DNA of 64,000 bases from Doryteuthis pealeii (GCA_023376005.1 CM042147.1:126421690-126485689); one strand, 5' to 3'; numbered from the stretch's first letter, positions 32,701 through 42,176 are shown. The notes: generated by a model from the sequence alone, not told the origin. Made by a program: numbers and translations.

Positions 32701-32929
32701 ATGTCTGTACAAACTGCAAAAAGAGGGCTCAGGAGGGAAGAATTTTGCAACCTGCGGGCGATGCAAAAAGGCGTGGTATTGTTCCACTCAGTGTCAAAAA
32801 CATGCTTGGAAAAAAGGGCACAGAAATATATGCGAGAAAGCAGAGACAACAGAGAAGAAGGCAGAGAAGAAGGCTGAGAAGAAAGCTGAGAAGAAAGCAG
32901 AGAAACCTGCCATAAAGGCAGCAGAGTAA
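20016..32929 (+). CDS. TPR-SET-MYND protein gene, four coding exons (SMYD5/ATXR2-like putative lysine methyltransferase)
   Basis: Spliced gene with coding exons 20016-20784, 22282-22795, 28789-28998 and 32177-32915 (as assembled) or to 32929 (family frame). Every junction is GT-AG and the phases join (1, 2, 2), giving about 743 residues as assembled. Domain order: TPR repeats (about 1-290), N-terminal SET half (about 297-345), MYND-type zinc finger inserted in SET (about 352-420), middle region, C-terminal SET half with NHSC and GEEINITY motifs (about 600-635), post-SET WCNCTRC (about 658), and a second MYND finger plus a Lys/Glu/Ala tail reached only after a one-base frame change. The split SET and the YHRVLCPS end of the first finger resemble SMYD5 and plant ATXR2. 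Those proteins are SAM-dependent lysine methyltransferases, but the substrate here is unknown. A TPR N-terminus recalls SMYD4. Introns of 1.5, 6.0 and 3.2 kb are full of transposons while the exons are clean. Confidence 0.9.
20920..21500 (+). mobile_element. Solo LTR, family 1 (21007-21444), in intron 1
   Basis: LTR 21007-21444 begins TGTAGGGGATTATC and ends GAATCTTACA, with a 4 bp target duplication CCCC at 21003-21006 and 21445-21448. Inside is GGTATTTAAGCGAG, a TATA-like box. It sits beside a SINE-C end (GTATTTACCCAACCCCTCC). A sister LTR lies at 48981-49446. No internal retroviral-type ORFs, so it is a solo LTR. Confidence 0.8.
21540..22130 (-). mobile_element. RE-A, near full length, in intron 1
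   Basis: Best full copy. The 3' tail on the minus strand is (CAAAC)n at 21540; the 5' end is near CCGCCCTGTCGGCTGGGGCG at 22130. Confidence 0.8.
22282..22795 (+). CDS. Exon 2: end of TPR region, SET N-half and first MYND finger
   Basis: Acceptor TCTCTTTGCAG|GGGC completes the phase-1 codon of exon 1, and the donor is AA|GTGAGT in phase 2. It encodes a last TPR-like helix pair, then a SET-N block (GKCIVAIEDIEQNGVIFKDS) like the opening strands of SMYD SET domains. A zinc finger follows: CDNC, a loop of about 30 residues, CEHC, YCSKAC and HRVLC. Cysteine spacing and the YHRVLCP ending match the MYND insert of SMYD5-type proteins more closely than the compact finger of SMYD1-3. The finger probably binds two zinc ions and packs on the SET core. 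Confidence 0.93.
22803..23598. repeat. Direct duplication of RE-A end flanking a foldback element, intron 2
   Basis: TTTAACATATCTTAACAG plus about 85 bases of RE-A end occur at 22805-22908 and again at 23494-23598. Between them is a foldback element, 22939-23491. Confidence 0.7.
22939..23491. mobile_element. Foldback element J, copy 1
   Basis: About 85 bp arms: GGTAATTTATGAGGAAGTGC ... GCACTTCCTCATAAATTACC, with inner CCCAGCTATGTCG. The loop has GTCGTAATTCTTG repeats and a (GATA) run. Second copy at 61305-61742. Confidence 0.8.
23820..24480 (-). mobile_element. Diverged RE-A interrupted by element E
   Basis: RE-A halves 23820-24012 and 24334-24480 are separated by element E at 24013-24333. 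TAGCAAATATATG is duplicated exactly at 24000-24012 and 24334-24346, so E inserted with a 13 bp target duplication. Confidence 0.8.
24013..24333 (+). mobile_element. Element E, target duplication visible
   Basis: GC-rich 321 bp element. Includes CCCCACTTGTATGGGCTGG, the palindromic CCCCCTCAAGGGGGG and CCGGTCCAGTGGCC. No ORF. The long target duplication points to retroposition. Confidence 0.75.
24598..25092 (+). mobile_element. hAT-like non-autonomous element, intron 2
   Basis: Starts CAGGGGTTCTCAAAC and ends CTTTGAGAAATCCTG, inverted termini typical of hAT elements. The flanking 8-mers GTCTGCAC and GTCTAGAC are 6/8 identical, fitting an old 8 bp target duplication. Confidence 0.75.
25380..25600 (-). 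mobile_element. SINE-B copy, intron 2
   Basis: Minus orientation; the body CTAGACCAGTGAGATTG through ACCGCACAGATCAG is clear, and the head ends near 25598. Confidence 0.65.
25598..26069 (+). repeat. 431 bp-spaced direct repeat enclosing an ORF, intron 2
   Basis: A 41-base sequence starting CCAACTGAAAGTTACC occurs identically at 25598-25638 and 26029-26069. Between them one frame stays open for 144 codons (25631-26062, without an ATG at its start). It encodes two similar units, ISRGSLQNTSLVLESQ and ISRGSHQNFTLIREAQ. Origin unknown: a captured exon, or one and a bit units of a tandem or circular template. Confidence 0.6.
26205..26520. other. Unassigned intronic sequence, possible hAT remnant
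   Basis: GCCAGGATTTTTCAGTGGGG resembles a decayed hAT terminus, but no matching far end is clear. Confidence 0.3.
26520..26990 (+). mobile_element. Element D copy with a nested tRNA-like SINE head
   Basis: D block 26520-26800. 26813-26905 on the minus strand reads ATAGCCTAGTGGATAAAGG and GCAGGTTCAATCCTGG, tRNA-like A and B boxes. The D sequence around CCTAACCCTTTATTCAGT is present on both sides of it, at 26712 and 26925. Confidence 0.6.
27385..27575. mobile_element. Foldback element K, copy 1
   Basis: Arms AACATAAACAAAGGGGAACC ... GGTTCCCCTTTGTTTATGTT. Two more copies at 43390-43610 and 43760-43960. Confidence 0.8.
27693..28090 (-). mobile_element. Non-autonomous Helitron, family 1 copy 2, intron 2
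   Basis: On the minus strand TCTATTAATAATGGAG starts at 28090 after A, and CTAG ends at 27693 before T. A subterminal stem CCCTCAGG/CCTGAGGG lies about 15-65 bases before the end. Confidence 0.78.
28091..28788. other. Rest of intron 2, no feature
   Basis: AT-rich with poly-A and poly-C runs near 28648; ends in the exon 3 acceptor pyrimidine stretch. Confidence 0.5.
28789..28998 (+). CDS. Exon 3: central region between MYND finger and SET C-half
   Basis: Acceptor ACTTATTTAG|TTTGCTG completes the phase-2 codon from exon 2, and the donor AGAAG|GTAACT leaves phase 2. It encodes 70 residues, including DGDGMATNPDNRSREEFW and a helix with IISHAQKMMEAENL. No motif is diagnostic on its own. Its place between the first finger and the NHSC motif corresponds to the helical SET-I region of SMYD proteins, which helps to shape the substrate pocket. 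An upstream ATG at 28739 in the same frame lies in the intron and is not needed. Confidence 0.85.
28999..29394. other. Start of intron 3
   Basis: 29070-29310 is GC-richer than the rest of the intron and is open on both strands for short stretches (for example VTHMPISRIKL on the minus strand), but no splice-supported exon is seen. Probably an old repeat. Confidence 0.4.
29395..29680 (-). mobile_element. SINE-C copy, intron 3
   Basis: Near-complete minus-orientation copy. The tRNA-like head at 29640-29672 has TGTAATGGTTAGAGTC, and the B-box-like GAGTTCAATTCCTGG follows. Confidence 0.75.
30243..30868. repeat. Three tandem 210 bp units, intron 3
   Basis: Each unit starts AATTTTTCCCTTTGTATC, includes an AT microsatellite of variable length and ends CAGTCTAGCAATACAGAATA. 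Starts near 30244, 30450 and 30660. Confidence 0.85.
30875..31125 (-). mobile_element. Diverged RE-A fragment, intron 3
   Basis: TACATGTTAACCCTTGG through TACCACTCCGAGTCAGAG and CACATCTTACCCAGGGC. Confidence 0.65.
31228..31475. mobile_element. mariner-derived MITE pieces, intron 3
   Basis: 31231-31291 is a compact palindrome of TACAAGGTGTGTCAAAAA, a mariner-type terminus. It is followed by two direct copies (about 31299 and 31397) of CCATTCATTGTTCATTTCTA..CTTGGTAAATACAG. That segment also appears inverted at 60340-60415, next to a mariner transposase relic. Confidence 0.65.
31532..32106. mobile_element. Foldback element L, just upstream of exon 4
   Basis: About 75 bp arms: GGACCAAGTAACCAATAAGC ... 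GCTTATTGGTTACTTGGTCC, ending 70 bases before the exon 4 acceptor. The AT-rich loop is about 425 bp. Confidence 0.8.
32177..32929 (+). CDS. Exon 4: SET C-half, post-SET and frame-disrupted second MYND finger
   Basis: Acceptor TTTATTTAAAG|GTTTG joins the AG left by exon 3. It encodes the SET C-half with NHSCDNNADI (family NHSCxPN), GEEINITYID with the conserved Tyr, and the post-SET WCNCTRC. The open frame then reads VCTNCKK and drifts into an Arg-rich tail ending at TAA 32913-32915. Shifting frame by one base at the five-A run 32718-32722 instead gives a second, canonical MYND finger (CTNC, CGRC, WYCSTQC, a His, NIC) and a repeated KKAE tail ending at TAA 32927-32929. The shifted frame is clearly the ancestral one. 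The break may be a base-calling error, a true mutation or recoding. Confidence 0.88.
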
Positions 32930-32969
32930 ATGATTTGTGTTTTAAGTGAATTTTGAAGATCGATTTGAA

Positions 32970-32971
32970 AC

Positions 32972-33005
<34 letters not shown>
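32970..33005. repeat. Poly(A) tract after the gene
   Basis: A run of about 34 A shortly after the TPR-SET-MYND stop codon, within the probable 3' UTR. Confidence 0.8.
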
Positions 33006-33011
<6 letters not shown>

Positions 33012-33179
33012 GTTTAAAAATTACATCCAGAAATATTTAAGCTTTGTTAGAAAATTTGTCTGTTGATGGTCATCTGGTATCTTGATGGTATGAGGATTTT
33101 TAATTTTATTTTCGAAATATAGAATTTTATACATCCCAAAAGGAAACGGAAACATGTATGACAATGAGGAACACTTTAA

Positions 33180-33640
33180 TAGTTAAATAATCCATATATC
33201 AAATTTTATAGTTAAATAATCATATTGAATTTTATGGTTAAATAATCCATATATCAAATTTTATAGTTAAATAATCATTATATCAAATTTTATAGTTAAA
33301 TAATCATATTGAATTTTATGGTTAAATAATCCACATATAAAATTTTATAGTTAAATAATCATTATATCAAATTTTATAGTTAAATAATCATATTGAATTT
33401 TATAGTTAAATAATCCATATCAAATTTTATAGTTAAATAATCATATTGAATTTTATGGTTAAATAATCCATATATCAAATGTTATAGTTAAATAATCATA
33501 TTGAATTTTATAGTTAAATAATCATATTGAATTTTATGGTTAAATAATCCATATATCAAATTTTATAGTTAAATAATCATTATATCAAATTTTATAGTTA
33601 AATAATCATATTAAATTTAATAGCTAAATTATTGATAGAT
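33180..33640. repeat. Minisatellite downstream of the TPR-SET-MYND gene
   Basis: About 16 alternating units of AATTTTATAGTTAAATAATC, with CATATATCA or CATATTG linkers; likely in the 3' UTR or just beyond. Confidence 0.85.
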
Positions 33641-33829
33641 TATTTCAGGATTAGATATACAAAATATTGCATATACTTATATCAAAGTTATTCCTTTTTC
33701 AACTAGTTGATTTGATGTCCTATAAGACCTTACCCCTTCTCCCAAATCTACTGGGTCTTGTTGAGGTATCTGGTAGGCTAATGATTATACAGATACTGTG
33801 GACTACTCATACATATACCTTGTTCAAAT

Positions 33830-34078
33830 CCATATCATCATAAAATGTGTTCTTAATAACAATTAAGTTCATTTCAAATAATGCGCAAGCACATTTAAAA
33901 ACATATTTTATGATATTTTCATGTTAAAACATGCAGTTGTATTGATTCAAACAAATTTGTATTTTCAATGTAGATTTACGGTGAAATGAAAATGGCCGAC
34001 CAAAACAAACGGTTTCCTCAATGTGAAACATACAAGGGGAGGTTACTCTCATTTATGTAGTTAATGTTCAGATTACCC
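33830..34078. mobile_element. Foldback element M, truncated copy
   Basis: Shares AATGCGCAAGCAC, GAAATGAAAATGGCCGACC and TTAATGTTCAGATTACC with the full copy at 37171-37577; only the right arm is complete. Confidence 0.7.
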
Positions 34079-34547
34079 ATATCTATTTATTATATTGAAT
34101 ATTTGCGTCTTATTGTTTGTAACCAAATTTTTGGGAAAATAGGACATTTTAGCCTAAACTTTTTTTTTTGATAAGGAATCCTTATATTTGTCCAATAACG
34201 AAGCTGACTTTGGTTTTAAGTGGATTTGGGTATTCTAACTTGGAAAAATTTCAGATCTTACACACCACCACCACAATTACCTCCCCTGTCTTTCACTCTT
34301 TCAAAATAAAGTATAAAAAATTAAGTCCTCAGAGAATTTAAATCTTTAAAAAGATTTTGAAAAGTATCACTCCTTATTGCAGAAAATCTACCGTAAATCA
34401 TAAAATGAAAGTTTTAAATTCTTAATATTAACAGACGTTTGGTTTTGTGCTGTAAATGAATAAAACTTAAGTTAAACTTTTAGTAATTTTTTAAAGGATT
34501 TTTTTTGTTTTAATGAAAAGATAAGACAAAAGTTCAGTCAATTTTTC

Positions 34548-34590
<43 letters not shown>

Positions 34591-35050
34591 TAAATATAAA
34601 AGGTATTTTATTTTAATACAATTATCAAAATTAATTTCTTTTACCTTCCTTTTATTTATTTGTTTTTCATTAAAAAAAAAAAAATGGTGAAATCATTCCT
34701 AAAAAATTCTGTTTGATTCACAAGTCAGAAATTTGCAATATTTTTGTGTCCCCAAATTGTTTGTTTAATTTATAAAACTGTCACATTTTATTTATTGAAA
34801 CTAAGAAAAAAAAAAAAAAAAAAAAGAAAAAAAGCTGTACTTTTTGTTTAAATAAAAATTTTCTCTGAACTTATTAAAAAATACTTAATATCTATTGTGT
34901 TTATTTCATTTATCTGAAAAGTAATTTCTTATTACAAAAAAAAAAAAAAAAAAGTCTGAGACATGGAATAAACTGCCTGCATCCGTAGTTGGCTGACGAA
35001 AAACTGCATCTTTTAAAAACCTATAATTCAACAATACTATACCTGATTTC
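34079..35050. other. AT-rich, poly(A)-rich intergenic sequence
   Basis: No gene. AATAAA signals at about 34305 and 34455 could serve the upstream gene. Long A runs at 34550-34588, 34672-34684 and 34806-34824. Confidence 0.45.
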
Positions 35051-35069
35051 CCCCTCCTTACACATATGT

Positions 35070-35073
35070 ACAT

Positions 35074-35112
<39 letters not shown>
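35070..35112. repeat. (CA)n microsatellite
   Basis: Uninterrupted CA dinucleotides. Confidence 0.95.
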
Positions 35113-35114
<2 letters not shown>

Positions 35115-35192
35115 TACATACATGTATATTATTACTGCATATTTCAAAACCTCCATGCTTCCTGTAATTCAACAACACTATACCTGATACAG

Positions 35193-35437
35193 AAGGCCGG
35201 GTTAGCTCAGTCGGCAGAGCGTTCGGCTAGAAACCACAAGGTTCCTAGTTTGATACCAGACCTCGCCAACACAGCGTATGAGTAGCACAGGGATCTGTGC
35301 GGTAAAGTAAGGAGCTGATGGTAGGTGTGGCGCTCCACCTTAAACACAAAAACAATCTCCTTCGTCTAGCGCTAGTGAAAAGGGGATAGACTCCCTCGCT
35401 GATTGGCTGATACCGACTTTAGGCCACCCCGACGACT
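35193..35437 (+). mobile_element. SINE-B, best-preserved copy
   Basis: GGGTTAGCTCAGTCGGCAGA starts the tRNA-like head, with GGTTCCTAGTTTGATACC as the B-box region; the body runs to GGCCACCCCGACGAC. Confidence 0.8.
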
Positions 35438-35584
35438 TTTTATACCTGATATCCCCCTCTAGGACAGCTTACAGTATCTCAACTTAAACAGAATCTACTT
35501 GCAGTAAGGGGGGGCTGGGATCACCTGTAATTGTACAATAGTGCAATTAGCTTATTTGAATGACAACACCTGTCTTCACTTTTC

Positions 35585-35880
35585 AAATATATATTTACCA
35601 ACCTCTCCGTACGAGCAGGATGTGACACAAGGTCAATTTCTTAAGCGGAGTTCAACAGGTTTGAATTCAAAGTTTTCCTTCTCCTAGACCGGTTGCCTAA
35701 CCAAGGTTAATGAGCCCGGTCTGCCCTACTATTTACCCATAGCTGGAGGGAGAGTAGGATTCATACCTTTCCCAAGGGTATTAGCGCTAAGTGAAAATGC
35801 AGTTACCGCGTCCAGGATTTGAACTCGTGGCGACGAGTCCATTTCCCATGACTTTAACCATTACACCACACGCTTCACTT
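35585..35880 (-). mobile_element. SINE-C, near complete
   Basis: From TATTTACCAACCTCTCCGT to CATTACACCACACGC; the tRNA-like head is on the minus strand at 35815-35875. Confidence 0.78.
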
Positions 35881-36069
35881 TTCAAATATGATGCACCAAA
35901 TTATCAGAGAACTGGAATGAGAAATTCTTCCACGTCTGGTGTATTCCTCCAGACCTGTCATTTTCTGAATATGACTTTTAATCATTCCATACAAAATTCT
36001 TTGGTCATCGGTTCCAGCATATTTGAGATATTGAAAATTTCCTTCCAAACGTCATTTTATGAAGACTAG

Positions 36070-36120
36070 AATTGTTCTTTTATAATTGTTAGGGGAGATA
36101 ACTCTTCCCTAACAAACGAT
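36070..36120. repeat. Short hairpin
   Basis: TTGTTAGGGGAGATAACTC / CCCTAACAA form a small stem. No function assigned. Confidence 0.4.
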
Positions 36121-36236
36121 AACACTCTTTAGTAAAAGGTTAGTAGAGAGCAACATCAGTACAGAGGATGATTATCAAGGAAGAAAATAAGATGGCTGAA
36201 AGGACAGCATGCACGTGCAGGCAGTAAATGTCTAAA

Positions 36237-36495
36237 CCATATTAATCCTCCTGTAGCATGGTTGGTGATAAATATAAACAAATATTATTGAGTTAAAAGT
36301 ACATTTAGCTTTTTTTGTATCGTTGTTTGTTGTTCCTAACATTCTGGGCTATAACAATAATAGAATACACAATTTACATGAAAGGATGTGTAAGATCATA
36401 GAAAACTAGGCATATTAATCCTCCTGTAGCATGGTCGATGAGAAATAAAAACAAATATTGTTGAGTTAAAAGTACATTTAACTTTTTTGTATTAT
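36237..36495 (+). repeat. Two direct repeats of about 85 bp
   Basis: CATATTAATCCTCCTGTAGC through GAGTTAAAAGTACATTTA at about 36237 and 36410. Confidence 0.75.
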
Positions 36496-37170
36496 TATAC
36501 AGGCATTAGGGATACAGGCTTTCATTCGAAAGTGGAATATTGCTATTAAGAGAAACGGTGACTATGTGGAGAAGTAGGGATGTGATCCACAGAGGACCAG
36601 CTTCATTTTGATGTATGATACATGTTCCTGTGTTGGTAATTATACCTGTCCTAAACAAAATGGCATTACTTTTTGATACTTTTTTTTCTGTACATATACA
36701 GCTTATAAATATCAATAAACATCTTAAAACCATATGCAATACAAGTACTTCTATTTATATATAATAGATTTATTCTATTGTAAGACTTGTTTAACTCCTG
36801 ACCAATGACAATCTCTTTATACTGTAACTTAAAAAAAATGCCCTTTTTTCATGTAAAATGTGCATACTGAACATGAAAACTTGCTATAAAAAAAAAAAAA
36901 AAAAAAAAAAAATTAAATATAAAAAAATTTGGAGATTTAATCCCCAATTTCACCCACCCCCCACATAACTGCCAAAAGTATTTTAGTTGTTAGTTTAGAA
37001 AATGACCGAAGCTAAGCATGAAAGAGATGGAGTACCAGTAAAAACCTTGTCTACATATAGAAGGTTCAAATGCAGTCAGTGCTAAAATACAATTGTCATG
37101 TTCGTTTCATTCACATATCACTAGAATTTGCGGCCATTATACAGAGTGTGGTAAAAATAGCTACCACATT

Positions 37171-37577
37171 TGGTAATCTGAATATTAGCTACATAAACGA
37201 GAGTAATCTCCCTCGTTTGTTTCACTTTGAGGAAGCCGTAGGTTTTGGTTGGCCATTTTCATTCCAATGTAAATCTACACTGAAAATATGAATTTGTTCG
37301 AATCAATACAACTGCATGTTTTAACACGAAGATATCATAAAATGTGTTCTTAATAACAATTAAGTTAATTTCAAATAATGCACAAGCACAATTAAGAACA
37401 CATTTTATGATATTTTTGGGTTAAAAACAAGCAGTTGTATTGGATTCGAACAAATTTCTATTTCAGTGTAGATTTATGGTGAAATGAAAATGGCCGACCA
37501 AACCAAATAGCTTCCTCAAAGTGAAACATACAAAGGGAGGTTACTCTCATTTATATAACTAATGTTCAGATTACCTG
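37171..37577. mobile_element. Foldback element M, full copy
   Basis: About 190 bp arms: GGTAATCTGAATATTAGCTA ... and ATGTTCAGATTACC; the arms contain GGCCATTTTCATT/AATGAAAATGGCC. Centre near GCACAAGCACAATTAAG. Related copies at 33830-34078 and 46735-47090. Confidence 0.8.
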
Positions 37578-38098
37578 TGTAGTAATTACTAATTCAGAAG
37601 AATTCTTAAAGAAAATAAAAAAGGAAAAAAATTAAAAAAAAAATTAATTATAATATCACAATTTACATAAATGGCTAGATTATGTACACATTAACAAAAC
37701 AAATAACAAGAACATTTAGCTGGGCTGAAAGTTTTATGTTGTTTATTATTTTGATTATTCAGACTATTGTCCTCACCCCCGAATAATCCAAATTATTAAG
37801 CCCCATCTAAAAAATTCAGAGAAATAGTTTTATGTTATTAAGATTTGAGATCCTGCAATGATTTTGATAAAAACATAGAAATTTATTAAAAAGCAACTCA
37901 TTCTCTGAAAATATACCAGACTTTTTGTTTTAGGAAAGTTATAAACATTGACACTTGATAAAATGACATGCAAAATAAACATGTATTTTCTTAAGTGACT
38001 TGATTACTTAAAATAATTATAAGTTTGAGTATTAAAATTTAAAGCTTTTACTCTGAAAAATAAACATGTATTTTCTTAAAAGTGGCTTGATTACCTAA

Positions 38099-38612
38099 TG
38101 TTATATACCCCATCGTCGTACATCAGGTATATACATGGAGAGTGGACTCATGATAGGGAGAGACAGACAGATAGAGTTGTGACTTACTTGCTTCTTTGTC
38201 TAGTCGCTATGTTTTTGTTTCCTTCTTTTTCTATTTCGGCACTGATCGTCTAGTGGCTGTTTCATCTTTTCTAAGGGCTTCTTTTCGGGGCTAGCTCTTT
38301 TAAAGTCATACAAACAATCAACAAGACTTTGTGTTTCTCTGATCAAAGCTTTATTTCTTTATTAGTTACCCATTTTCACTGCACGGGAGTTAACAGCCTC
38401 AGGCAGTCGCACGTCTTCTTTGCTTGATGTCTGGTTGAAAACTGATTACCTAACTAGTCAAATTATATGATGTGCGAGATTCCTGCCTTTTCCACCGGTC
38501 TGATATTTTTACAACGGAAATCTACACGCCTATGTTCTGATTTGAAGACCAATGGCCTTTTATTCTACATGTGTTTGTCAATAATTTATGCTACAACATA
38601 AATTATGCAACA
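38099..38612 (+). mobile_element. Solo LTR, family 2, inside the satellite
   Basis: Begins TGTTATATACCCC and ends AATTATGCAACA, with 4 bp duplication CTAA at 38095-38098 and 38613-38616. Removing it restores the satellite unit exactly (GATTACCTAAAATAATT). A second member at 47453-47953 starts TGTTATATATC and ends TATGTAACA. Confidence 0.82.
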
Positions 38613-38633
38613 CTAAAATAATTATAAGTTTGA

Positions 38634-38979
38634 TTGGTTTGGTTTGTTTTGTTTTACGGCATATCAACCTCAGTGGGTCATTTAATGCCGATAAAGTTTT
38701 GAAATAAATCAATTTTTAATGGATAATACAATTTTTTTATAGATACATTTTTCTATTTAACCCATAGATGGGACCCTAACAGGTACTACCACTCCGGGTC
38801 AGAGTGGACCAGGGAGCAATGGTGATGAAGGGGTGCTCCACATTCCCCAAACCTCCAAAACTGGAACCTCACCATCAGATAGAGTTTAACGTCATTCCCA
38901 GGACATGTAGACCTGCAGCCACTGCCTTCTAGCACCCATATGATAAAAAGGGTTGGGGCTTGCCATAAGGGCAATAGGG
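38634..38979 (-). mobile_element. RE-A insertion in the satellite
   Basis: 12 bp target duplication TTATAAGTTTGA at 38622-38633 and 38980-38991. 5'-truncated. Confidence 0.85.
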
Positions 38980-40243
38980 TTATAAGTTTGAGTATTAAAA
39001 TTTAAAGCTTTGACTCTGAAAAATAAACATGTATTTTCTTAAGTAGCTTGATTACCTAAAATAATTATAAGTTTGAGTATTAAAATTTAAAGCTTTTACT
39101 CTGAAAAAAAAACATGTACTTTCTTAAGTGGCTTGATTACTTAAATAATTATAAGTTTGAGTATTAAAATTTAAAGCTTACTCTGAAAAATAAACATGTA
39201 TTTTCTTAAGTGGCTTGATTACTTAAAATAATTATAAGTTTGAGTATTAAAATTTAAAGCTTTTACTCTGAAAAATAAACATGTATTTTCTTAAGTGGCT
39301 TGATTACTTAAAATAATTATAAGTTTGAGTATTAAAATTTAAAGCTTTTACTCTGAAAAATAAACATGTATTTTCTTAAGTGGCTTGATTACTTAAAATA
39401 ATTATAAGTTTGAGTATTAAAATTTAAAGCTTTTACTCTGAAAAATAAACATGTTTTTTCTTAAGTGGCTTGATTACTTAAAATAATTATAAGTTTGAGT
39501 ATTAAAATTTAAGCTTTTACTCTGAAAAATAAACATGTATTTTCTTAAGTGGCTTGATTACTTAAAGTTTGAGCTTTTACTCTGAAAAATAAACATGTAT
39601 TCTTAAGTGGCTTGATTACTTAAAATAATTATAAGTTTGAGTATTAAAATTTAAAGCTTTTCTCTGAAAATAAACATGTACTTTCTTAAGTGGCTTGATT
39701 ACTTAAAATAATTATAAGTTTGAGTATTAAAATTTAAAGCTTTTACTCTGAAAAATAAACATGTATTTTCTTAAGTGGCTTGATTACTTAAAATAATTAT
39801 AAGTTTGAGTATTAAAATTTAAAGCTTTTACTCTGAAAATAAACATGTATTTTCTTAAGTGGCTTGATACTTAAAATAATTATAAGTTTGAGTATTAAAA
39901 TTTAAAGCTTTTACTCTGAAAATAAACATGTATTTTCTTAAGTGGCTTGATTACTTAAAATAATTATAAGTTTGAGTATTAAAATTTAAAGCTTTGACTC
40001 TGAAAAATAAACATGTACTTTCTTAAGTGGCTTGATTACTTAAAATAATTATAAGTTTGAGTATTAAAATTTAAAGCTTTTACTCTGAAAAATAAACATG
40101 TATTTTCTTAAGTGGCTTGATTACTTAAAATAATTATAAGTTTGAGTATTAAAATTTAAAGCTTTTACTCTGAAAAATAAACATGTATTTTCTTAAGTGG
40201 CTTGATTACTTAAAATAATTATAAGTTTGAGTATTAAAATTTA

Positions 40244-42136
40244 AAAGACTCTGGAAATTGTTTATTTTCAGAAAGTTGTGTATATGAAATGAATGGTAGA
40301 AGTATTACAGTGCACATGCTTTTCCTCAAATGATTTTTAATTAAAAAAAAAAAAAAATTTAAGTTGTTGAAAATAAATGATTAAAGTTGGTAAACTGAGG
40401 TCATGAAAATAAATAAAAAAATTAGAAAAAAAAAAAAAAATAGATGAGAAAAAGAATTAAAAAAGATTATCAAAAACATTTTTATTCAACAAATATAAAT
40501 GTTCATAGGTGTAGGTGTCAGCATTGTTCAGGATCGAAAAACTCTACAGACTTGAAAGCTGGTTACAGTTGAAGACCAAGACCACCACAAAAACATTTCT
40601 CATCAGAGTTGTTCTTTTTATCTTTGTATATCATTTTAACATCTGAAATCTTACTTTATTTTCTGTATTGGCTTTCATATCTCAGTGTATATAGATATGT
40701 TCATTGTTTCGTCTTTTTTTACAGATTTTTAAAAAAAATTAGAAAAAAAAAAAAAAAAAAAAAAAATTAAAATAAAATAAAAAATTATGGAGCATGTTTA
40801 AATTAAAAAAAAAAAAAAAAAAAAATTCACCCCATATCTTGGAAATACAATTGTCATTATCATCATTATTTCTTGAGGAGTAGTAAACAAAAAATTGGAT
40901 TAATGATGAAACATTTTTTTTAAGTATTAAAAAAAAAAATAAAAAGAAGATTAAATTAAAAGCCAATATTTTTAAATTTATAAAATAAATTCAAAATTGT
41001 TTAATAATTAACATTTTTTTTTTCAATATAAAGAGGATAAACATTTTATTAAAAAGTATTTCTTTCAAAGTAAAAGAAGAAAAATGCCCTCAAATTGTCA
41101 ACCTTTGTTTCGTAATTTAATATATTTAATAACTGAACTATTTAAAAGTTTTTCCTTTTAGTAGTAATTTTTTAGTTGTGGGGGAAAAAAAAGAGGGACT
41201 TTTTGTTCATGACCACAGGTCTTGGATTTTTTATTTCATTTTTTTCCATTGCTTTACAGAATCCAGAAATAAATTAAAAGGTTTAAAAAAAAAAAAAGAA
41301 AAAAAAAAAGAAAGAAAATAATGTTATTCACTTTGAGGAGTAAAAAGAAAAAAGAATGAGAATTGGAAGAGGGAGGGAAAAAACTATACAAATTCATACA
41401 CCAGTTACTTTTTTTCCTTCAAATTGAAAACAGTGACATGATTTTAGGCCACCTCATTCAATACAGAGTAAGCTGAATAATGTGAGGATGAAGGTAAATG
41501 AATGGTCAGACTGCAAGATATGTACAATTATGAGTTTGGGAAACTGTGTAGGAGGATAAAGAGACCAGTCTGAATAAGAAAGAAACAATTAACAGAAACA
41601 TCAAAGGGGGACAACTCAGTAACACAAGCTCTAAATGAATTGAAAATATGAAGTGAGAAAGAAAAAAATGAGAGAAAAAAAAAAAAAAAATGGAAAAACA
41701 CTTAAAACGGTCTTCAGGAACCAATTATATATATATATATATATTATATATATAATATATATATATATATATATGATTTCTCTCCTTCTCTCTCTCTGTT
41801 TTGTAATATTTTTCCTCAGTTTTGTACAATGGTGCTACTCTGTTTTATGTAAGTTCAACATATGTATCTGTTTGCTCATCATGTCTAACAGGACTAAAGA
41901 AATACAAGTAGATGACAAAAACAAAAAAAAAATATGTAATAAATAAGAAACAGACAATTCTTTTTCCTTGAACAATGCTATATCATCAATAAAATAGTCA
42001 ATAGTATTATCAATATCAAATAATTTTGCAAAGAAAAAGAAGCAAAATGAAGAATAAAAATACAAATCAAGGGGGACACAATCTTCTAGTTTGAGATCCT
42101 TCAAGCACTTTAAGTAGCCACACAGTTGATGAAATG

Positions 42137-42176
<40 letters not shown>

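Larger units (their letters stand above)
37970..40243 (+). repeat. 84 bp satellite array with two insertions
   Basis: About 16 copies of a unit AAAATAATTATAAGTTTGAG ... AACATGTATTTTCTTAAGTG ... GATTACTT. Copies are 95% or more alike by eye, with small indels. The array is split by a solo LTR (38099-38612) and an RE-A copy (38634-38979). Confidence 0.92.

Noticed and set aside
32205..32915. Independent 236-residue gene
   Set aside because: It starts inside exon 4, whose frame continues upstream to a good acceptor in phase with exon 3.
37970..40243. CRISPR-like or regulatory repeat array
   Set aside because: Ordinary head-to-tail satellite with no spacers.
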